From contig SCTR01000007.1 in NCBI GenBank assembly GCA_004297305.1, positions 170,871 through 234,870 on the forward strand: DNA of 64,000 bases. Direction: 5' to 3'. This document shows positions 8,687 to 17,906 of the stretch, one piece after another; the first letter of the stretch is position 1, and each line of letters starts with the position of its first letter. A program made the position numbers and the translations under genes. The notes under the pieces are model-generated. The model made no database searches, was not told the DNA's origin, and saw only the letters and a program-made list of their open reading frames with translations. The stretch comes from Actinomycetota bacterium. Lineage in GTDB: Bacteria > Actinomycetota > Actinomycetes > S36-B12 > FW305-bin1.

Positions 8687-9624
8687 GGCAACCGACCGCC
8701 GACGCCGTGCGGGGCGTGCTGGGCCAGGCTGCGGACGCGTTGACCGATGCCGGCTTCGCGCTGGGCTGGGGCGCGGTACGCCGCTTGCCCGAGACCGCCG
8801 GCTATCGGGTGGCCGATCGGATCGCCGACGCGACGTGGGCGATGCGTCGCCCCGCAGTCGGCCAACTCGAGGCGAACCTGGCCCGCGTCGTGCCGACTGC
8901 CGGGCCGGCGCAGCTGCGGGAGTTGTCCCGCGCCGGACTGCGGTCGTACCTGCGTTACTGGTATCAGGCGTTCGCGCTACCGGCGTGGACGCCCGCGGAG
9001 ATCCTCGACCACGTCGTCGCCGATCCCGCGACGGCAGCAGAACTGGACCGCCTCCGCGACTCCGGTGAGGGCGCGCTGCTTGCATTGCCGCACATGGCGA
9101 ACTGGGACCTCGCGGGCGCGTGGCTGTGCTTGTCGCGGGGCGGTCTCATGACGGTGGCGGAGGTGTTGCGGCCGCAGCGCGTGTTCGACAGGTTCGTGGC
9201 GTACCGGCGATCCCTCGGCATGACCGCGCTGCCGCTGGGGGATCCGACGACGATCCGCGCCATGACCGGCTACCTGAAGGCCGGCGGCGTGGTGTGTCTG
9301 CTGGCCGACCGCGATCTGGGCGGTCACGGCGTGCCGGTGACGTTCTTCGGGCAGGCAGCGACGATGCCCGCGGGTCCCGCCGTCCTGGCCGGGCTGACCG
9401 GCGCGCCGCTGTACTCCGTGGACCTGTGGTACGACGGCCCCCGGCTGCACCTGGCCGTGGATCGGCTGCCCGTACCGGCGGCGACGGACCGCCAGGCACG
9501 AGTGGCGGCGATGACCCAGGACCTGGCCGATCGGTTCGCTGCGGGGATCAGCGCCCACCCTGCCGACTGGCACATGATGCAACCGTTGTGGCAGCACGAC
9601 CTCGCGTCTCGGACTGCGACGTGA
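8683..9624 (+). CDS. patA: Phosphatidylinositol mannoside acyltransferase
   Basis: About 313 residues of the LpxL/HtrB-like lysophospholipid acyltransferase family. The catalytic H-x4-D motif is H137-MANW-D142. In the PIM pathway this enzyme transfers an acyl chain to the mannose of PIM1/PIM2 at the inner face of the membrane. The GTG start overlaps the pgsA stop in GTGA, so translation is coupled. The reading frame is open far upstream to 7858, but the overlap and family length fix the start here. Confidence 0.9.
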   Translation: MRQPTADAVRGVLGQAADALTDAGFALGWGAVRRLPETAGYRVADRIADATWAMRRPAVGQLEANLARVVPTAGPAQLRELSRAGLRSYLRYWYQAFALPAWTPAEILDHVVADPATAAELDRLRDSGEGALLALPHMANWDLAGAWLCLSRGGLMTVAEVLRPQRVFDRFVAYRRSLGMTALPLGDPTTIRAMTGYLKAGGVVCLLADRDLGGHGVPVTFFGQAATMPAGPAVLAGLTGAPLYSVDLWYDGPRLHLAVDRLPVPAATDRQARVAAMTQDLADRFAAGISAHPADWHMMQPLWQHDLASRTAT

Positions 9625-9640
9625 CGTGGGCCGGCCGGCG

Positions 9641-10825
9641 ATGAGAGTCGGCATCGTGTGTCCGTACGCCTGGGACGTCCCGGGCGGAGTGCAGACCCAC
9701 ATCCGCGACCTCGCCGCAGCGCTACGGCGCCGTGGCCTGGAGGTCGCGGTCCTGGCGCCGGCCGAAGACGAGTCGGAGCTGCCCCCCTGGGTCACCTCAG
9801 CCGGCCGACCGATCCCGGTGCCGTACAACGGATCCGTGGCACGACTGAATCTCGGCGTACGCTCGACGCGCCGGGTGCGCCGGTGGATCCGCGACGGCGA
9901 CTTCGATGTGCTGCACATCCACGAGCCGGTGTCGCCCAGCGTGTCGGTCATCGCGTGCTGGGCCGCCACCGGCCCGATGGTCGCGACGTGGCACGCCTCG
10001 GTCGAACGGTCCCGAGCGCTCAACGCCACGTTCTACCTGGCCCAGACCGCCATGGAGAAGATCAGCGGACGGATCGCGGTCAGCGAGGCGGCGCGCCGCA
10101 CGCTGGTGGACCACCTCGGCGGCGACGCCGTCCTCATCCCCAACGGTGTCGCCTGTGCCGACTTCGCCGACGCGGCACCGCTGCCGGGATGGGGTCGGGG
10201 ACAGGGCGCGGTCCTCTTCCTCGGCCGGGTCGACGAGCCGCGCAAGGGGCTGCCCACCTTGTTGGCCGCGCTGCCGCAGTTGCTCGAGCGGCGGCCGCAG
10301 ACCCGACTGCTCATCGCCGGGCCGGGGGACATCTCGACGGCGACTGGTGGGATGTCCCCGCAGGTCCGGTCGCGAATCGTGCAGCTCGGGCTGGTCAGCG
10401 AGCAGGAGAAGGTCGCCGCGTTGCACTCGGTCGACGTCTACGTGGCGCCCAACACCGGCGGCGAGTCGTTCGGCATCGTGCTGCTGGAGGCGATGGCCAG
10501 CGGTACCGCCGTGCTGGCCAGCGACCTGGAGGCCTTCCGGCGAGTGCTGGATGACGGGACCGCCGGGGCCACCTTCCGCCGCAACGACGCCGACGATCTG
10601 GCAGCACAGCTCGGCAGCCTGCTGGACGACGACGACCGACGCTCGGGTTTGGTCGCCGCCGGCCATCGCCGGGCCGCGGACTTCGACTGGGACCGCATCT
10701 CCGGCGATGTCATCGACGTCTACGAGAGCGTGACAGTCTCCGGCGACAAGGTGCGCGAAGACCTGCGGGGCCAGCTCGGCGGGCGACTGCAGGTGGGTCG
10801 CGGCCGGGGCGCGAGCCGGCCGTGA
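9641..10825 (+). CDS. pimA: Phosphatidylinositol mannosyltransferase
   Basis: GT4-family glycosyltransferase that adds the first mannose from GDP-mannose to phosphatidylinositol on the cytoplasmic side. About 394 residues, GT-B fold. The N-terminal MRVGIVCPYAWDVPGGVQTH is diagnostic of PimA. The donor-binding E-x7-E motif is in GESFGIVLLEAMASG. The ATG at 9641 matches the family start; a GTG at 9626 would add five residues. The next gene overlaps its stop codon. Confidence 0.93.
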   Translation: MRVGIVCPYAWDVPGGVQTHIRDLAAALRRRGLEVAVLAPAEDESELPPWVTSAGRPIPVPYNGSVARLNLGVRSTRRVRRWIRDGDFDVLHIHEPVSPSVSVIACWAATGPMVATWHASVERSRALNATFYLAQTAMEKISGRIAVSEAARRTLVDHLGGDAVLIPNGVACADFADAAPLPGWGRGQGAVLFLGRVDEPRKGLPTLLAALPQLLERRPQTRLLIAGPGDISTATGGMSPQVRSRIVQLGLVSEQEKVAALHSVDVYVAPNTGGESFGIVLLEAMASGTAVLASDLEAFRRVLDDGTAGATFRRNDADDLAAQLGSLLDDDDRRSGLVAAGHRRAADFDWDRISGDVIDVYESVTVSGDKVREDLRGQLGGRLQVGRGRGASRP

Positions 10826-11370
10826 ACTGGCCACTGCTGACGATTCTGGTCGTCCTGGCGATGTTGTTCACCCTCTACCTCAACATGACAGCGAGCCGGC
10901 TCGACCGGCTTCATCGCCGGATCGACACCGCGACGCTCGCGCTGGATGCCCAGCTGGTTCGCCGGTCCGCCATGGCCGCGGAGATCGCGGGCGCCGGCCT
11001 GCTGGATCCGGTGTCCTCGGCGCTGCTGGCCGACGCGGCCCATGCCGCGCGGACCGCGCCGGAGGATGACAGCCGGGCCCGGGGGCTGGCCGAAAGCGAC
11101 CTCACGGGTGCGCTGGGAGCCGTATTCGGGGACCCCGACGACGTGGAGGTGCTCGGCGAGACCGCTGCCGGGCGGGCGTACGTCGAGGAACTGACTGCCG
11201 CGGCCCGCCGGGTCGAACTGTCGCGGCGGTTCCTCAACGACGGCGTACGGGCCTGCCGCGCCGTGCGGGGCCAGTGGCTGGTGCGGTTGTTCCACCTGGC
11301 CGGCCGTACGCCGTGGCCCGACACGTTCGAGATGGACGACACGCTGCCCGGGGGGCTCAGCGGTCGCTGA
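10822..11370 (+). CDS. LemA-like membrane-anchored protein
   Basis: About 182 residues. A single N-terminal membrane helix (WPLLTILVVLAMLFTLYLNM) is followed by a helical, probably cytoplasmic domain. The layout (RLDRLHRRIDTATLALDAQLVRR, then LSRRFLNDGV and a proline-containing tail) resembles LemA proteins. The GTG start overlaps the pimA stop in GTGA. A membrane protein is also found after pimA in relatives. A role in PIM biology is only suggested by context. Confidence 0.7.
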   Translation: MNWPLLTILVVLAMLFTLYLNMTASRLDRLHRRIDTATLALDAQLVRRSAMAAEIAGAGLLDPVSSALLADAAHAARTAPEDDSRARGLAESDLTGALGAVFGDPDDVEVLGETAAGRAYVEELTAAARRVELSRRFLNDGVRACRAVRGQWLVRLFHLAGRTPWPDTFEMDDTLPGGLSGR

Positions 11371-11382
11371 GCCCGTTCGCCG

Positions 11383-11388
11383 TACCGT
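11383..11388 (+). promoter_or_regulatory. Putative leaderless -10 box of the DUF3048 gene
   Basis: TACCGT ends 7 nt before the GTG at 11396, which has no ribosome site. This is the spacing expected of a leaderless actinobacterial transcript. Confidence 0.4.
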
Positions 11389-11395
11389 TGCGCCG

Positions 11396-12463
11396 GTGAC
11401 CGCCACGCGCCTGCACCGCCGCTGTGTCCTGCTCGTCCCGGCCGCCGGGCTGGCGATCGTGCTGGCGGCGTGTTCAGGTGGCGGGACCGCGCCGGTGGCC
11501 ACCGAGTCCAGCGCCGCGCCGTCGGCGTCACCGGCCGACACCGGTGCGGCGGCCGCCCCGGTGTCGGCACCGGCGGCTGCCGCCGCCGACGTCTCCCCGT
11601 TCACCGGGCGTCCCGGTGGCACCGGCGGCCCGGTGATCGTGGTCAAGCTGGACAACACCACCGCGGCGCAGCCGCACGCCGGCCTGCGCGACGCCGACGT
11701 CGTGTACGTCGAAGAGGTCGAGTGGGGGCTGACGCGTATCGCCGCGGTGTTCTCCTCGCACCTTCCGGCGAGCGTCGGCCCGGTCCGCAGCGCCAGGATC
11801 ACCGATATCGAGCTGATCCCGCAGTACGGCAAGCCCGCATTCGCCTACTCCGGGGCGCAGCGCAAGTTGTTCCCCGCGCTGCGACGTGGCTCGTTCTACG
11901 ACGTCGCCGCCGATCACGGCATCGCCGGTTACGCCCGGGTCAGCGGCCGGCGGGCGCCGTACAACCTGTTCGCCGACCCGGCGAAGCTGCTGGCCCGTGC
12001 CCCGAAGGCGACGACGGCGAAGTCCGTCGGGTTCACCTTCGCCGCGGCAGTGCCGGCCGGCGGCACACCGGGGACGAAGGCGCGCGTGCCCTGGCCGGCG
12101 TCGTCCGCCGGTTTCGACTGGAACGCCACCACCAAGACGTACGCCGTGTCGCTGAACGGCCGTCCCGCCCGGGCGGCCGAGGGTGGTCAGCAGGCCGCGT
12201 CGACCGTGGTCATCCAGTACGTCAAGCAGGGCGACTCCGGTTTCGGAGACCGGTACGGCGGCAAGACGCCGCTGGCCAAGACGGTGGGGACCGGCACCGG
12301 CGTCGTGCTTCGCGACGGTCAGGCGTTCCCGGTGACCTGGTCGCGTCCGGACGAGGCGTCCGGCACCACGTACACGGCGGCGAACGGAGCGCCGCTGCCG
12401 TTCGCGATCGGCCAGACCTGGGTGCTGCTGGTGAAGAAGGGCTACAAGGTCACGATCTCCTGA
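11396..12463 (+). CDS. DUF3048 (YerB-like) lipoprotein
   Basis: About 355 residues. A lipoprotein signal peptide ends in the lipobox LAAC-SGGG, so the mature protein is anchored outside the membrane by its cysteine. An Ala/Pro/Ser-rich spacer follows. The two DUF3048 halves are visible: GPVRSARITDIELIPQYG with SGAQRK, and later QYVKQGDSGFGDRYGGK. The role is unknown. The gene lies between the PIM cluster and pdxS, and probably has its own leaderless promoter. Confidence 0.87.
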   Translation: MTATRLHRRCVLLVPAAGLAIVLAACSGGGTAPVATESSAAPSASPADTGAAAAPVSAPAAAAADVSPFTGRPGGTGGPVIVVKLDNTTAAQPHAGLRDADVVYVEEVEWGLTRIAAVFSSHLPASVGPVRSARITDIELIPQYGKPAFAYSGAQRKLFPALRRGSFYDVAADHGIAGYARVSGRRAPYNLFADPAKLLARAPKATTAKSVGFTFAAAVPAGGTPGTKARVPWPASSAGFDWNATTKTYAVSLNGRPARAAEGGQQAASTVVIQYVKQGDSGFGDRYGGKTPLAKTVGTGTGVVLRDGQAFPVTWSRPDEASGTTYTAANGAPLPFAIGQTWVLLVKKGYKVTIS

Positions 12464-12481
12464 GCGGCGGGTGGCCCGCCG

Positions 12482-12487
12482 TACCAT
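12482..12487 (+). promoter_or_regulatory. Putative pdxS -10 box
   Basis: TACCAT about 37 bp before the pdxS GTG, followed by a GAGAAGAGG ribosome site. Promoter assignment is tentative. Confidence 0.35.
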
Positions 12488-12523
12488 GGGGTCGCACCCG
12501 TCCGTCCCGAGAAGAGGCCCTTC

Positions 12524-13429
12524 GTGTCGACCGCCGACCCCACCACTGCTGTCACCGGCACCTCGCGCGTCAAGCGCGGGATGGCGGAGATGCTCAAGGG
12601 CGGGGTGATCATGGATGTGGTCACCCCCGACCAGGCGCGGATCGCCGAGGACGCCGGCGCGGTCGCCGTCATGGCCCTCGAGCGCGTGCCGGCCGACATC
12701 CGCGCCCAGGGCGGCGTCTCCCGGATGAGCGACCCGGACATGATCGAGGGGATCAAGGCCGCGGTGTCCATCCCCGTGATGGCCAAGGCGCGCATCGGGC
12801 ATTTCGTGGAAGCCCAGGTGCTGCAGGCGCTGGGCGTCGACTACATCGACGAGTCCGAGGTGCTCACCCCGGCCGACTACACCCACCACATCGACAAATG
12901 GGCGTTCACGGTCCCCTTCGTCTGCGGGGCAACCAACCTCGGCGAGGCGTTGCGGCGGCTCACCGAAGGCGCGGCGATGATCCGCTCGAAGGGCGAGGCC
13001 GGCACCGGCGACGTGTCCAACGCCACGACCCACATGCGGTCCATCCGGGCTGAGATCAGCCGGCTGTCGTCGATGTCCGCCGACGAGCTCTACGTCGCGG
13101 CCAAGGAACTGCAGGCGCCGTACGACCTCGTCGCCGAGGTCGCCCAGGCCGGGCGGCTGCCGGTCGTCCTGTTCACCGCAGGCGGGATCGCCACCCCCGC
13201 GGACGCCGCGATGATGATGCAGTTGGGAGCCGACGGGGTGTTCGTCGGATCCGGCATCTTCAAGTCCGGCGATCCGGCCCGCCGCGCGGCCGCAGTGGTC
13301 GCTGCCACAGCGCATTTCGACAACCCGGACGTCATCGCGAAGGTGTCGCGCGGCCTCGGCGAGGCCATGGTCGGGATCAACGTCGAGCAGTTGCCCGTCG
13401 ACCACCGCCTGGCCAGCCGGGGTTGGTGA
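12524..13429 (+). CDS. pdxS: Pyridoxal 5'-phosphate synthase, PdxS subunit
   Basis: Makes PLP from ribose 5-phosphate, glyceraldehyde 3-phosphate and ammonia supplied by PdxT. About 301 residues, (beta/alpha)8 barrel. Recognisable segments are [31 protein letters not shown], the lysine-bearing [14 protein letters not shown], and the phosphate-binding [13 protein letters not shown]. Very high conservation makes the call secure. pdxT overlaps its stop codon, so the two subunits are translationally coupled. Confidence 0.97.
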   Translation: MSTADPTTAVTGTSRVKRGMAEMLKGGVIMDVVTPDQARIAEDAGAVAVMALERVPADIRAQGGVSRMSDPDMIEGIKAAVSIPVMAKARIGHFVEAQVLQALGVDYIDESEVLTPADYTHHIDKWAFTVPFVCGATNLGEALRRLTEGAAMIRSKGEAGTGDVSNATTHMRSIRAEISRLSSMSADELYVAAKELQAPYDLVAEVAQAGRLPVVLFTAGGIATPADAAMMMQLGADGVFVGSGIFKSGDPARRAAAVVAATAHFDNPDVIAKVSRGLGEAMVGINVEQLPVDHRLASRGW

Positions 13430-14028
13430 CGCCGACCGTCGGGATCCTCGCCCTGCAAGGTGACGTCGCCGAACACGAGGCGGCACTGCAGGCCTGCGGT
13501 GCGGCGACCCGCCGGGTCCGTGGGCCGGCCGATCTGGCGGCCGTGGATGCCCTGGTGGTTCCGGGCGGGGAATCGACGACGATGTCCCGGCTGTGCGAGG
13601 TCTTCGACCTGTTCGGTCCGCTACGGGAACGGGTCGCCGCGGGAATGCCGGCGTACGGCAGCTGTGCCGGGATGATCATGCTGGCGGATCGGCTGGAAGG
13701 TGGCAGGCCGGACCAGCAGACCATCGGCGGGATGGACATCGTGGTGCGGCGCAACGCATTCGGCCGGCAGGTCGACTCCTTCGAGGCGGACCTGGACGCC
13801 CCGTCGTTCGGCGCCGGGCCGTTGCATGCGGTGTTCATCCGCGCCCCCTGGGTCGACAGCGCAGGTCCCGGCGTCACGGTTCTTGCCACCGTGGCCGGTG
13901 GCCCGGCCGCGGGTAGGATCGTCGCGGTCCGCCAGGGAGTACTGCTCGCCACGTCGTTCCACCCGGAGCTCACCGGCGACGTCCGGGTGCACCGCCACTT
14001 CGTCGACATCGTGAGAGGGCGCGCATGA
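13426..14028 (+). CDS. pdxT: Pyridoxal 5'-phosphate synthase glutaminase, PdxT subunit
   Basis: Class I glutamine amidotransferase that feeds ammonia to PdxS. About 200 residues. The nucleophile is C80 in [10 protein letters not shown], and the His/Glu partners are H179 and E181 in SFHPELTGD. The N-terminus [14 protein letters not shown] is diagnostic. Start GTG 13426 overlaps the pdxS stop (GTGA); a TTG at 13423 is the alternative. In M. tuberculosis a thioesterase gene separates pdxS and pdxT; here they are directly joined. Confidence 0.96.
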   Translation: MTPTVGILALQGDVAEHEAALQACGAATRRVRGPADLAAVDALVVPGGESTTMSRLCEVFDLFGPLRERVAAGMPAYGSCAGMIMLADRLEGGRPDQQTIGGMDIVVRRNAFGRQVDSFEADLDAPSFGAGPLHAVFIRAPWVDSAGPGVTVLATVAGGPAAGRIVAVRQGVLLATSFHPELTGDVRVHRHFVDIVRGRA

Positions 14029-14777
14029 GCGGCCATTCCAAGTGGGCCACCACCAAACACAAGAAGGCCGTGATCGACGCGCGGCGCGGCAAGTTGTTCG
14101 CCAAGCTCATCAAGAACATCGAGGTGGCCGCGCGGCAGGGCGGCGGTGACCCGGCCGGCAACCCGACGCTGTACGACGCCGTGCAGAAGGCGCGCAAGAG
14201 TTCGGTCCCGTTGGACAACATCGACCGGGCGGTCAAGCGCGGTTCCGGTGCCGAAGCCGGTGGCGCCGACTGGCAGACGATCATGTACGAGGGCTACGCG
14301 GCAGGCGGCGTCGCGGTGCTGGTGGAGTGCCTGACGGACAACCGCAACCGGGCCGCCAGCGAGGTGCGGACGGCCATGTCCCGCAACGGCGGCTCGATGG
14401 CCGACCCGGGCAGCGTGTCGTACCTGTTCCACCGCAAGGGCGTCGTGCTGGTCCCCAAGGCGGGATTGGCCGAAGACGACGTCCTGCTGGCGGTGCTCGA
14501 TGCCGGTGCCGAGGAGGTCAACGACCTCGGCGACGACTTCGAGGTCGTCAGCGAGGCCGGCGATGTCGTCGCCGTCCGCACCGCACTGCAGGCCGCGGGG
14601 ATCGACTACGAGTCGGCCGAGGCGACGTTCCTGCCGACGGTGACCGTGGCGGTCGACGCCGACGGCGCCCGGAAGGTCTTCCGCCTCGTCGAAGCGCTCG
14701 AGGACAGCGACGACGTGCAGAACGTCTACTCCAACGTCGACGTCTCCGACGACGTCCTGGCCGAACTCGACGACTGA
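14025..14777 (+). CDS. YebC/PmpR-family protein
   Basis: About 250 residues, normal for the family. The N-terminus [23 protein letters not shown] and the [20 protein letters not shown] segment are hallmarks. YebC proteins were named as transcription regulators, and some have been linked to relief of ribosome stalling. The ATG overlaps the pdxT stop (ATGA). As is common in actinobacteria it stands just before the ruvCAB genes, but a LexA-box promoter separates the two here. Confidence 0.93.
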   Translation: MSGHSKWATTKHKKAVIDARRGKLFAKLIKNIEVAARQGGGDPAGNPTLYDAVQKARKSSVPLDNIDRAVKRGSGAEAGGADWQTIMYEGYAAGGVAVLVECLTDNRNRAASEVRTAMSRNGGSMADPGSVSYLFHRKGVVLVPKAGLAEDDVLLAVLDAGAEEVNDLGDDFEVVSEAGDVVAVRTALQAAGIDYESAEATFLPTVTVAVDADGARKVFRLVEALEDSDDVQNVYSNVDVSDDVLAELDD

Positions 14778-14904
14778 GTCCGTCGCCCGCCGCCTGGCCT
14801 ACTGCAGTCCACCGAGGCAGGCGACGCGTGCTGGGCGACCTGCCGGGGTCGAGGGCAGGCGGCACCGTGGGTGTGTCGCGGCCGGGCCGCACCGCTGACG
14901 GCGG

Positions 14905-14910
14905 TACTGT
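14905..14910 (+). promoter_or_regulatory. Putative ruvC -10 box
   Basis: TACTGT fits TANNNT. A transcript would start about 14917, inside the LexA-like palindrome, so a bound repressor would block the promoter directly. Confidence 0.4.
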
Positions 14911-14911
14911 C

Positions 14912-14927
14912 CCGAACACGTGTTCGG
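14912..14927. promoter_or_regulatory. LexA (SOS) box upstream of ruvC
   Basis: CCGAACACGTGTTCGG is a perfect 16-bp palindrome. Its core CGAAC-ACGT-GTTCG matches the Gram-positive/actinobacterial LexA consensus CGAAC-N4-GTTCG exactly. It lies 31 bp before the ruvC start and directly after a -10-like box. This implies DNA-damage induction of ruvCAB. Confidence 0.85.
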
Positions 14928-14958
14928 TAGCCGGCCAGGCAGCGGAGAGGGGCGGGCA

Positions 14959-15612
14959 GTGCGTGTGCTCGGCGTCGACCCCGGGCTGACCCGGTGTGGG
15001 GTGGGCGTGGTCGAGGGGTCTGCCGGACGGCACGTCCAGCTGGTGTACGTCGACGTCCTTCGTACCGCCCCGTCCGACGACGTAGCGTCGCGACTGTGTG
15101 GCATCGTGCTCGGCATCGAGCGCGTCCTGGATGAGTACCGGCCGGATCTGGTTGCGGTGGAACGGGTATTCAGCCAGCACAACGTCCGTACGGTGATGGG
15201 GACGGCGCAGGCCGGCGGCGTTGTCATCGCCGCAGCGGCACGTCGCGGCCTGCCGGTCGTGCTGCACACCCCGAGCGAGGTGAAGGCAGCGGTGACCGGG
15301 TACGGCCGGGCGGACAAGGCCCAGGTCACCGCGATGGTCCGCCGGCTGCTGCGACTGCCGGTCGATCCGACTCCGGCCGACGCCGCGGATGCGCTGGCGC
15401 TGGCGATCTGCCAGCTGTGGCGAGGCGGCGTCGGTGATCGGCTGCGGTCGGCTGCCGCGGCGGCTCCTGCCTCCCGGATCCCGCGTCGCGCGCCGGTGGC
15501 CACGGCGCCGCGGATCCCGCGCCGTACTGCGGCGGCTCCCGCCCCGCCCGGCTCGCGCCGGACGGCGGCGGTGCGCGAGCAGCCGGCCACGGCACCGCGG
15601 AGCGGCTCGTGA
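14959..15612 (+). CDS. ruvC: Holliday junction endonuclease RuvC
   Basis: Cuts Holliday junctions moved by RuvAB. About 217 residues. The catalytic acids are visible: D7 (VDPGLTRCG), E68 (AVERVF), D141 and D144 ([11 protein letters not shown]). The first 165 residues are a complete RuvC. The last 50 form an Ala/Pro/Arg-rich tail with IPRR repeats, longer than usual. GTG 14959 follows a purine-rich ribosome site and gives the standard N-terminus; the frame is open to 14920, inside the LexA box. ruvA overlaps the stop. Confidence 0.95.
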   Translation: MRVLGVDPGLTRCGVGVVEGSAGRHVQLVYVDVLRTAPSDDVASRLCGIVLGIERVLDEYRPDLVAVERVFSQHNVRTVMGTAQAGGVVIAAAARRGLPVVLHTPSEVKAAVTGYGRADKAQVTAMVRRLLRLPVDPTPADAADALALAICQLWRGGVGDRLRSAAAAAPASRIPRRAPVATAPRIPRRTAAAPAPPGSRRTAAVREQPATAPRSGS

Positions 15613-16226
15613 TCGCGTTCGTTCGCGGCGCGGTGGCGGCCATCGGCCCGGAGCAGGCCGTCGTCGACGTCGGCGGGGTCGGTTTCGCCGTGCAGTGCAC
15701 CCCCGCGACGCTGGCCACCCTCCGGCTCGGCCAGCAGGCGCAGCTGCCGACGGCCTTGGTGGTCCGCGAGGACTCGTTGACGCTGTTCGGTTTCGCCGAC
15801 GAAGAAGAACGCGTCGTGTTCGATCTCGCGCAGACGGTGTCGGGTGTCGGGCCGCGGCTCGCCCAGGCGCTGCTGGCGACGTTGTCGCCGGACGAGCTGC
15901 GACAGGCCGTCGCTGCCGAGGATCTGGCGACCCTGGTCCGCGTACCGGGCATCGGCCGCAAGGGCGCCCAGCGCCTGGTGCTGGAACTGAAGGACCGGCT
16001 GGGCGCTCCGGCGCCAGCGGCTGCGGCCGGGCGCAGTGCCGCGCCGCCCGCCGCGGGACGGGAGTGGTCAGCGGCGGTGCATTCGGCGCTCACCGGTCTC
16101 GGCTGGTCGACACGGGAGGCGGACGAGGCCGTCGCCGCGCTGCGCCCGGTGGTGGACTCGGGGGAGACCGCGAGCGACCTGCCGACACTGCTGCGGTTGG
16201 CGCTGCGCAGCATGGACCGGTCATGA
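15609..16226 (+). CDS. ruvA: Holliday junction helicase subunit RuvA
   Basis: Junction-recognition subunit that loads RuvB. About 205 residues: N-terminal OB fold ([25 protein letters not shown] starts it), helix-hairpin-helix motifs ([32 protein letters not shown]), an Ala/Pro linker, and a C-terminal domain that contacts RuvB ([18 protein letters not shown]). Overlaps ruvC by GTGA and ruvB by ATGA, giving a tightly coupled SOS operon. Confidence 0.96.
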   Translation: MIAFVRGAVAAIGPEQAVVDVGGVGFAVQCTPATLATLRLGQQAQLPTALVVREDSLTLFGFADEEERVVFDLAQTVSGVGPRLAQALLATLSPDELRQAVAAEDLATLVRVPGIGRKGAQRLVLELKDRLGAPAPAAAAGRSAAPPAAGREWSAAVHSALTGLGWSTREADEAVAALRPVVDSGETASDLPTLLRLALRSMDRS

Positions 16227-17287
16227 CGAGCGCCGACGGCACCGTCTCGGGCCCCCGCAGCGATCCGGATCGACTGGTGGGACCCGAGGCCGACGCCGAG
16301 GAACGGGAAGTCGAAGGGGCGCTGCGGCCGGCGTCCCTGCGCGAGTTCGTCGGACAGGACCGGGTACGCAGCCAGTTGGGCCTGGTGCTCGAAGCTGCCC
16401 GGCAACGCGGGCGTGCCGCTGATCACGTGCTGTTGTCCGGGCCCCCCGGACTCGGCAAGACGACGCTGGCCACGATCATCGCGGCCGAACTCGGTGCACC
16501 ACTGCGGATCACGTCCGGCCCGGCGCTGCAGCACGCCGGCGATCTGGCCGCCGTGCTGACCAGCCTGCAACCGGGCGAGATCCTCTTCCTCGACGAGATC
16601 CACCGGACCGCCCGGCCGGCCGAGGAGTTGCTGTACCTCGCGATGGAGGACTTCCGGGTCGACGTGATCATCGGGAAGGGGCCCGGCGCGACGGCCATCC
16701 CGCTGGAACTGGAGCCGTTCACCCTCGTCGGGGCCACGACCCGGGCCGGCCTGTTGCCCGGACCGCTGCGCGACCGGTTCGGGTTCACCGCGCACATGGA
16801 CTTCTACGACCCCGCCGACCTGCAGACGATCGTCGACCGGTCGGCCCGGTTACTCGACGTACCGCTGCAGCCGGCGGCCGCCGCGGAGATCGCGGGTCGG
16901 TCCCGCGGCACGCCCCGCATCGCCAACCGACTGCTGCGGCGGGTCCGCGACTACGCCCAGGTCCACGGTGACGGCGCGGTGGACCGGTCCACCGCGCAGG
17001 CGGCGCTGGACCTGTTCGAGGTCGATGCCGACGGCCTGGACCGGCTGGATCGCGCCGTACTCGGCGCCCTGGTACGGATGTTCGGCGGTGGTCCGGTGGG
17101 CCTGTCGACCCTGGCGGTCGCGGTCGGCGAGGAGCCGGAGACCATCGAGACGGTGTGCGAGCCGTTCCTGGTCCGGGCCGGCCTGCTGGCCCGGACGCCC
17201 CGGGGCCGGGTGGCCACCCCCGCCGCGTGGTCCCATCTCGGCCTGCGTCCACCGCCCGAGTCCGGGCAGGCCGCGCTGCCGCTGTGA
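16223..17287 (+). CDS. ruvB: Holliday junction helicase ATPase RuvB
   Basis: AAA+ motor of branch migration. About 354 residues. Visible motifs: [14 protein letters not shown], Walker [13 protein letters not shown], Walker [10 protein letters not shown], sensor 1 [20 protein letters not shown], sensor 2 [20 protein letters not shown], and a C-terminal winged helix ([21 protein letters not shown]). The open frame extends back to 15389, but ATG 16223 overlapping the ruvA stop is the family start. Confidence 0.97.
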   Translation: MTSADGTVSGPRSDPDRLVGPEADAEEREVEGALRPASLREFVGQDRVRSQLGLVLEAARQRGRAADHVLLSGPPGLGKTTLATIIAAELGAPLRITSGPALQHAGDLAAVLTSLQPGEILFLDEIHRTARPAEELLYLAMEDFRVDVIIGKGPGATAIPLELEPFTLVGATTRAGLLPGPLRDRFGFTAHMDFYDPADLQTIVDRSARLLDVPLQPAAAAEIAGRSRGTPRIANRLLRRVRDYAQVHGDGAVDRSTAQAALDLFEVDADGLDRLDRAVLGALVRMFGGGPVGLSTLAVAVGEEPETIETVCEPFLVRAGLLARTPRGRVATPAAWSHLGLRPPPESGQAALPL

Positions 17288-17408
17288 GCGGGACGCCGAG
17301 CGGACACCACGCCACCGGCGCACCCTGAGGCCTCGCCCGGAACGGCTGGTCACGCCACCGGCGCCGGGACCGTCCCTCAGCGAAATCTCAGGATCGCGCG
17401 CGGCCAGT

Positions 17409-17414
17409 TATGGT
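17409..17414 (+). promoter_or_regulatory. Putative yajC-secDF -10 box
   Basis: TATGGT in the 195-bp gap between ruvB and yajC, about 70 bp before the yajC start. This gap otherwise shows no gene or strong hairpin. Confidence 0.3.
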
Positions 17415-17482
17415 GGAGCGTTCAACCGCAGCAGCCACTCCAGCCGGCGCCGCTGACCGGCGTCATGCCCCCGGAGGTTCCC

Positions 17483-17824
17483 GTGGATTCCCTCGTCACG
17501 TTCGTGCCGCTGCTTCTCATCGCGGTCGTGTTCTACGCGTTCATCATCCGGCCGGGGAAGGCCCGCCAGCAGCGGGCCCGCGAGGTGCTCGACCAGATGC
17601 AGCCGGGGGACCAGGTGATGACGACGGCCGGCCTGTTCGCCACCGTGGTCGCGGTGCACGACGACCGGGTCGAGCTGGAGCCGTCGCCAGGGCAGCGGCA
17701 GACCTACCTCAAGCGGGCGATCGCGGAGGTGATCAAGCCGGACGACGTGATCGAGCTGGACGCCGCCGAACCGACGCGGGCGCGCACACCAGGCGATCCG
17801 TCCGACACGGAGACTGCCGGCTGA
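17483..17824 (+). CDS. yajC: Preprotein translocase subunit YajC
   Basis: Small accessory subunit of the Sec translocon that associates with SecDF. About 113 residues. One N-terminal membrane helix (LVTFVPLLLIAVVFYAFII) is followed by RPGKARQQRAREVLDQMQPGDQVMTTAGLF, a family signature, and an acidic tail. GTG 17483 with GGAGG 5 nt upstream is preferred to the ATG at 17465. First gene of the yajC-secD-secF unit. Confidence 0.93.
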   Translation: MDSLVTFVPLLLIAVVFYAFIIRPGKARQQRAREVLDQMQPGDQVMTTAGLFATVVAVHDDRVELEPSPGQRQTYLKRAIAEVIKPDDVIELDAAEPTRARTPGDPSDTETAG

Positions 17825-17906
17825 GCTACCGCCGTCGCCATCGGCGATACTCCCTGCGGTCCCGCATCGAGGCGGGCCGCTCCCCAGCCGGAAGATCCTG
17901 ACTCCC

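Noticed and set aside
7904-9085. Upstream extension of the EF-G-like frame on the minus strand
   Set aside because: It opposes pgsA and patA and reads as Arg/Gly-rich non-protein; the EF-G start at 7903 has a good ribosome site.
15389-16222. In-frame extension before ruvB
   Set aside because: It overlaps ruvA entirely, and the sequence is not RuvB-like before ATG 16223.
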